A stretch of 8,746 nucleotides of DNA from Paracoccaceae bacterium. GTDB lineage: Bacteria; Pseudomonadota; Alphaproteobacteria; Rhodobacterales; Rhodobacteraceae. The notes beneath the pieces were generated by a model. The model was not told the DNA's origin and did no database searches. It worked only from the letters and a program-made list of their open reading frames with translations. The translations under genes were made by a program, and so were the position numbers. The stretch covers positions 1 to 8,746 of the forward strand of contig JALVEX010000318.1 of the NCBI GenBank assembly GCA_027030435.1, in the 5' to 3' direction. Shown piece after piece: positions 5,266-8,746 of the stretch (position 1 is the first letter of the stretch; each line of letters starts with the position of its first letter).

Positions 5266-7434
5266 TTGCGCAGAAGAAGAGCCTTTACCCTCGCCGCCCT
5301 TGCGCCGGGCATATCCCGGCAGATCGGCAGGCAGCTGCTGATGCTCGCCCTTGCCACGGGCTTCGTCCTGCTGTTTCAGGAGCGCCTGCGCGCCCTCGAC
5401 ATGGCCGAGATCCTCGCCCTTTTTCATACCGTGAGCCTGCCGCAATGGGCCGGTGCGCTGGTGGCCACGGCCGTGAGCTTCTGGGCCATCGGGCGGTATG
5501 ACGGCGTGCTCCATCGCGCCCTCGGCACGGGTGTGGGAGAGCGCAGTGCCCGGCGCGCCGGCATCACCGCCATCGCCCTCTCCCAGACGATCGGATTCGG
5601 GCTTCTCACCGGCACCCTCATCCGCTGGCGCCTCCTTCCGGAGATGAGCTTCTGGCAGGCAATGCGCTTCTCGGCAATCGTCGCCCTTTCCTTTCTGCTC
5701 GCCTGGGCGGGGCTGACAGGGATCGCGCATCTTCTGCTGCCAGGCAATGTTCCGGGGGCCGGCCTTGCGGGCCTTGCGGCCCTTGCAATCGGCGCGGCCG
5801 TTCTGTGGATTTCACTGAAGCGGCCGGATATGGGCTTCCTCGGCCTGCGCCTGCCCACCCTTCTGACGATGCGGGCGATGATCGCCCTGACCGCACTTGA
5901 TACATTCGCCGCCGCCATGGTTTTCCATGCCCTGCTGCCCGCCTCCGCCGATATCGGCTTTGCGGCATTCTTCCCCGCCTTTCTCCTCGCCTTCGGGATC
6001 GGCATGATGTCGGGCACGCCCGGCGGCATGGGGCCCTTCGAGATCACCCTGATTTCGCTTCTTCCGCAAGTGGCGCCGGAATCGCTCATGGCCGCGGCGA
6101 TCGGCTACAGGCTGATCTATTTCGCCCTTCCCGCCATTCTGGCGATGCCGATCCTGGCCCTTGGCCCGAGCGCCCGCCCCTGGCCGAACGCAAAGGCGCT
6201 CGAAATGACGCCCATCAAGCCGGGCGCACCCCTTCCGGCCCAGGTGAACAGGCTGATCCACAATGCCCCCTTTGCCGAGGCACACTTCCTGCGCCAGGGC
6301 GACAAGAGTCTGCTGTCGCGCAGAATCGGCAGGGCCCATCTGATGGTCGGCATCCTTCCCCAGACCCTCGTGGCCCTGCGCGCGCCGCTTGCAGGCAAGC
6401 CACAGGAGGCGCTCGAAATGCTGAGGCAGGCCGCGCATCGTTCAATACGCATCCCCTGCCTCTACAAATGCGATGCCCGCATGGCGGTGGTGGCGCGCAG
6501 GGCAGGCTTCCGGGTTCTGCCATGCGCACGCGAGGCCTTGATCGATCCGGGTGCATTCAGACTCGCCATCCCCGGCAGGCGGCAGTTGCGGCGGAAGCTG
6601 CGCAAGGCCGAAGCCGGCGGTGTCAGGATCCTGGCCTCCGAGGGCCCTCTCCCCATGGCCGATCTTTCCCGGATCAACAGCGCGTGGATCCTGCGGCAGG
6701 GAGGAGAACGGGGATTTTCCATGGGCCGATACTGCCCGCACTACATCCAGGGCCAGCGCATCTACATGGCCTATTGCAAAGGGCGTCTGCAAGGTTTCAT
6801 GAGCGTGAATGCCAATGCCCGTGAATGGGCGCTCGATCTGATGCGGCAGGAACGGGATGCCCCGGAAGGGACAATGCATGCTCTGGTAACGCAAGCCATC
6901 ATGGACGCAAAGCATGCGGGATGCCGCCGCTTTTCTCTCGCCGCGGTCCCGCTGATGCCATTCGCCCGCGCATGGCCCTTCAGGGCTCTGCCGCCCGCCC
7001 TGCGGGAGTGGATTGGCACGAAATTCAGGCGCATGGCCGGGGAAAAGGGCCTGCACCAGTTCAAGAATTCCTTCGCGCCCCGATGGCAGCCTCTCTATAT
7101 TGCCGCCCCCGGCCCGATTTCCCTCCTCATCGCGGCGCTGGACATTCATCGCCGGATATTTCACCCGCAACCCGTCCACCATCATGTTGGCAAAGAGATC
7201 GCAGAAAGCCCGTCCACGCAACCGGGCGGAAAACCCGTTTCCGCTCCGGCGCGGATACCGGCCGGTCTGACCGCGCGCATGACCGTGCTCCAATCCGGTA
7301 AAGACAATACGGCAATGGGCAACGGACCCCTGCACCCACCGAAACCTGCCCCACCAGATCGCCCCGGCCGCCGGTCCTGCCCCTCTTTTTTTCCGATAAC
7401 CGAGCCTCTCCCTCTACATGGGAAAGAAATATGA
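5266..7434 (+). CDS. MprF-like aminoacyl-phosphatidylglycerol synthase/flippase
   Basis: Integral membrane protein of 722 residues related to MprF/LpiA, which transfer an amino acid (commonly lysine) from aminoacyl-tRNA to phosphatidylglycerol and flip the product, lowering surface negative charge. About eight hydrophobic segments (22-37, 60-76, 98-115, 134-157, 164-183, 199-223, 230-249, 275-299) form a UPF0104-type domain containing GTPGGMGPFE (250-259). The cytoplasmic DUF2156 domain spans about 326-631 and ends with the family's QFKNSFAPRWQPLY block (598-611). Full MprF has about 14 membrane segments, so the flippase part is short. Residues from about 636 to the end are Pro-rich and unlike the family. 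A TTG start at 5266 is chosen because AAGGGAG lies 6 nt upstream; the in-frame GTG at 5239 has no good site. Lysine is not proven as substrate, and no acvB/atvA lipase partner is adjacent. I saw no convincing promoter in 5168-5265. Confidence 0.82.
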   Translation: MRRRRAFTLAALAPGISRQIGRQLLMLALATGFVLLFQERLRALDMAEILALFHTVSLPQWAGALVATAVSFWAIGRYDGVLHRALGTGVGERSARRAGITAIALSQTIGFGLLTGTLIRWRLLPEMSFWQAMRFSAIVALSFLLAWAGLTGIAHLLLPGNVPGAGLAGLAALAIGAAVLWISLKRPDMGFLGLRLPTLLTMRAMIALTALDTFAAAMVFHALLPASADIGFAAFFPAFLLAFGIGMMSGTPGGMGPFEITLISLLPQVAPESLMAAAIGYRLIYFALPAILAMPILALGPSARPWPNAKALEMTPIKPGAPLPAQVNRLIHNAPFAEAHFLRQGDKSLLSRRIGRAHLMVGILPQTLVALRAPLAGKPQEALEMLRQAAHRSIRIPCLYKCDARMAVVARRAGFRVLPCAREALIDPGAFRLAIPGRRQLRRKLRKAEAGGVRILASEGPLPMADLSRINSAWILRQGGERGFSMGRYCPHYIQGQRIYMAYCKGRLQGFMSVNANAREWALDLMRQERDAPEGTMHALVTQAIMDAKHAGCRRFSLAAVPLMPFARAWPFRALPPALREWIGTKFRRMAGEKGLHQFKNSFAPRWQPLYIAAPGPISLLIAALDIHRRIFHPQPVHHHVGKEIAESPSTQPGGKPVSAPARIPAGLTARMTVLQSGKDNTAMGNGPLHPPKPAPPDRPGRRSCPSFFPITEPLPLHGKEI

Positions 7435-7569
7435 ACTCATATGACGGCTGAAGATATACAGGCATGGTTTCCGGCGCATGAGCCCCCTCACCTCATTGCT
7501 TCGAGATGAGCGCCGCACCTTGCCCCTGCCTGCCGGACATCCGCCGTCCATCAGGATGGGCGCACAATA

Positions 7570-7602
7570 TGCCCCGCCCCTGCAGGGGGCACGCCCGCGG
7601 GC
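7570..7602. repeat. Tandem GC-rich palindromes downstream of the MprF-like gene
   Basis: Two perfect palindromes lie 4 nt apart: CCCCTGCAGGGG (7577-7588) and GCCCGCGGGC (7593-7602). The first can also refold as TGCCCC (7570-7575) with GGGGCA (7586-7591). They lie about 140 nt after the stop codon. There is no T-tract after them, so they are at best an RNA 3'-end-stabilising or Rho-related structure. Confidence 0.4.
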
Positions 7603-7667
7603 CATAAAGGCGGCAGGATCCGGGATGGCATCGCCGGGCGGAGAAGCGCGCCACACATTTCATCATC

Positions 7668-7695
7668 TTGCCCCCCTCATCATCATCATGACAAT
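7668..7695 (+). promoter_or_regulatory. Weak promoter candidate for bmt
   Basis: TTGCCC (7668-7673) and GACAAT (7690-7695) are separated by 16 nt. Transcription would begin near 7702, just at the 5' edge of the inverted repeat of the structured leader. Both hexamers are partial matches and the spacer is made of CAT repeats, so this is tentative. A start further upstream in the AT-rich stretch near 7455 cannot be excluded. Confidence 0.3.
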
Positions 7696-7703
7696 TATGC
7701 GTT

Positions 7704-7809
7704 TGCCATGACGGCCGCACCATGGCATTCCCTGCCCCGAGCGGATCCCGCGCCTGAGTGGGAGCATGGATTGCGGCCAGAGTACAAGCGATCTCGGAAA
7801 GGCAGGAAC
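7704..7809 (+). promoter_or_regulatory. Structured bmt leader that can bury the ribosome-binding site
   Basis: Two nested elements are visible. First, TGCCATG (7704-7710) and CATGGCA (7721-7727) form a 7-bp stem around a 10-nt loop. Second, CCTGCCCCGAG (7731-7741) pairs base for base with CTCGG (7793-7797) plus GGCAGG (7801-7806): 11 pairs interrupted only by an AAA bulge (7798-7800), extendable by two T-A pairs. The right arm contains the GGAAAGG ribosome-binding site (7796-7802) of bmt, so the closed form should reduce translation. Inside the 51-nt loop, TCCC (7746-7749) can pair with GGGA (7760-7763). I do not recognise the SAM-II, SAM/SAH, SAH or cobalamin riboswitch consensus. The pairing is seen directly; regulation is inference. 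Confidence 0.42.
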
Positions 7810-7813
7810 ATGA
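7766..7813 (+). CDS. Possible 15-residue leader peptide coupled to bmt
   Basis: An ATG at 7766 opens a 15-residue frame (MDCGQSTSDLGKAGT) whose TGA stop at 7811-7813 overlaps the bmt start as ATGA. GGGAG precedes the ATG but with only 1 nt between them, which is unusually tight. The frame runs through the whole right arm of the leader stem, so a translating ribosome would open the bmt ribosome-binding site. It is very short and could be chance; no homologue is known to me. Confidence 0.22.
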   Translation: MDCGQSTSDLGKAGT

Positions 7814-8746
7814 CGAACCCCCTGGAAAGGATGCTCTCGGAGCGGGACTGGATCCTCGCCGATGGCGCAACCGGCACCAACCTCTTCAACATGGGCCTCA
7901 GTTCCGGCGACGCGCCGGAATTGTGGAATGTCGAACAGCCGGAAAAGATCCGCGCACTCTATCGCGGCGCGGTTGATGCGGGCAGCGATCTTTTCCTGAC
8001 AAATACGTTCGGCGGCAATGCCTCGCGGCTGAAGCTGCACGGTGCCCAGGACAGGGTGCGCGAGCTTTCGCGCGCCGGGGCGGAGCTTGCCCGCGAGATC
8101 GCGGATACTGCCGGCCGCCCGGTGATCGTGGCCGGCTCCGTCGGCCCGACGGGCGACATCATGGAGCCCATGGGCACGCTGACCCATCAGCTTGCCGTGG
8201 AGATGTTTCACGAGCAGGCGGAAGGGCTGAAGGAAGGCGGTGTCGATGTGCTGTGGCTCGAAACCATCTCCGCACCGGAGGAATTCCGGGCCGCAGCTGA
8301 GGCCTTTGCCCTCGCCGGCATGCCCTGGTGCGGAACCATGAGCTTCGATACCGCCGGGCGCACCATGATGGGGGTCACCTCGGCGGATTTCGTCAAGCTT
8401 GTGGAAAGCCTGCCAAACCCGCCTCTCGCATTCGGCGCAAATTGCGGCGTCGGCGCGGCCGATCTCCTGCGCACGGTGCTCGGCTTCACCGCCCAGGGGG
8501 CAGAACGCCCGATCATCGCCAAGGGCAATGCCGGCATCCCGAAATATGAGCACGGCCATATCCATTATGACGGAACGCCGGAGCTGATGGCCGATTACGC
8601 GGTTCTTGCGCGTGACTGCGGCGCAAAAATCATCGGCGGCTGCTGCGGCACGACGCCCGAGCATCTGGCGGCCATGCGCGAAGCCCTGGAAACCCGCCCG
8701 CGCCGCGAGGGCCGCCCCACGCTCGAGGAAATCGCGGCCGCGCTCG
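7810..8746 (+). CDS. bmt: Betaine/homocysteine S-methyltransferase (C-terminus beyond window)
   Basis: Cytoplasmic zinc methyltransferase that makes methionine from homocysteine. 312 residues are visible with no stop; relatives have about 340, so only a short tail is missing. The homocysteine-methyltransferase barrel begins LADGATGTNLFNMGL (16-30), with TNTFGGN at 64-70, AGSVGPTGDIMEP at 108-120 and ETISAPEEFRAA in the middle. The zinc ligands are present: C212 in GANCGVG and C278/C279 in GGCCGTTPEH. GGAAAGG lies 7 nt upstream of the ATG at 7810. Sequence style matches the Rhodobacterales proteins annotated as betaine-homocysteine methyltransferase, but the same fold is the homocysteine-binding module of MetH, and split MetH systems exist in this group. 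The methyl donor (betaine, or methyl-cobalamin through a separate corrinoid protein) therefore cannot be fixed from this gene alone. The leader suggests post-transcriptional control. Confidence 0.88.
   Translation, partial: MTNPLERMLSERDWILADGATGTNLFNMGLSSGDAPELWNVEQPEKIRALYRGAVDAGSDLFLTNTFGGNASRLKLHGAQDRVRELSRAGAELAREIADTAGRPVIVAGSVGPTGDIMEPMGTLTHQLAVEMFHEQAEGLKEGGVDVLWLETISAPEEFRAAAEAFALAGMPWCGTMSFDTAGRTMMGVTSADFVKLVESLPNPPLAFGANCGVGAADLLRTVLGFTAQGAERPIIAKGNAGIPKYEHGHIHYDGTPELMADYAVLARDCGAKIIGGCCGTTPEHLAAMREALETRPRREGRPTLEEIAAAL

Larger units (their letters stand above)
7435..7809. other. 375-nt gap between the MprF-like gene and bmt
   Basis: No credible protein gene is seen here. A 77-codon plus-strand frame (7478-7711) lacks a ribosome-binding site and resembles nothing. 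The left part holds GC-rich palindromes (7570-7602). The right part holds TCA/CAT microrepeats (7661-7689), a weak promoter candidate and the structured bmt leader, each listed separately. The stretch around 7429-7460 is AT-rich for this window, and an inverted repeat ATATGA-AC-TCATAT (7429-7442) overlaps the preceding stop codon. Confidence 0.6.

Noticed and set aside
6442..7335. 297-codon minus-strand open frame
   Set aside because: It is antisense to the DUF2156 domain, which is clearly coding on the plus strand.
7364..7392. CCGG-CCG-CCGG hairpin followed by seven T, as a terminator inside the MprF-like tail
   Set aside because: The stem is only 4 bp and the T-run begins 11 nt after it, too far for an intrinsic terminator.
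7661..7689. TCA/CAT microrepeats considered as a CRISPR or satellite array
   Set aside because: The units are 3 nt and few; there is no repeat-spacer pattern. It is simple-sequence noise.
7478..7711. 77-codon plus-strand frame in the gap before bmt
   Set aside because: No ribosome-binding site, low-complexity composition, and it crosses the palindromes and the promoter candidate.
7663..8664. 333-codon minus-strand open frame
   Set aside because: It is antisense to bmt, which shows intact zinc-binding motifs on the plus strand.

Overview
The window is GC-rich, densely coded chromosomal DNA from an alphaproteobacterium, most likely a member of the Rhodobacterales. The pointers are an F1-ATPase zeta inhibitor (DUF1476) beside a purC-purS-purQ cluster, a betaine/homocysteine methyltransferase of the Rhodobacterales type, and an NtrC-family regulator that has lost its sigma-54 contact loop. 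I see no insertion sequences, CRISPR arrays, tRNA or rRNA genes.

Layout. (1) 1-2691, minus strand: a two-component pair in the order dctB (sensor kinase, complete) then dctD (response regulator, cut by the left edge), probably controlling C4-dicarboxylate uptake. A perfect 14-bp palindrome lies in the 69-nt gap between them. (2) 2850-4573, minus strand: purC, purS and purQ, for SAICAR synthetase and two of the three subunits of FGAM synthase. purS and purQ overlap by ATGA. A good sigma-70-like promoter precedes purC. (3) 4803-5117, plus strand: the zeta subunit gene, divergent from purC across 229 nt, with its own promoter and a strong intrinsic terminator at 5141-5167. (4) 5266-7434, plus strand: an MprF-like membrane protein, a shortened flippase domain joined to an aminoacyl-phosphatidylglycerol synthase (DUF2156) domain, probably starting at TTG and carrying an unusual proline-rich tail. 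(5) 7435-7809: a 375-nt gap. (6) 7810 to the right edge, plus strand: bmt, betaine/homocysteine S-methyltransferase, truncated by the window.

The most interesting unexplained structure is the bmt leader. A 7-bp inverted repeat (7704-7727) is followed by an 11-bp long-range stem (7731-7741 with 7793-7806) that buries the bmt ribosome-binding site. A 15-codon reading frame (7766-7813) runs through the right arm of that stem and ends in an ATGA overlap with the bmt start. This resembles a translational switch, but it matches no methionine-related riboswitch that I can recognise by eye. The second point of interest is DctD: its AAA+ domain keeps Walker A but lacks GAFTGA and has an altered Walker B, so it is unlikely to be a conventional sigma-54 activator.

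The genes look like independent housekeeping or adaptive units rather than one system: nutrient sensing, purine synthesis, ATP synthase inhibition, membrane lipid modification and methionine synthesis. The only plausible functional coupling is the shared purC/zeta divergent control region.
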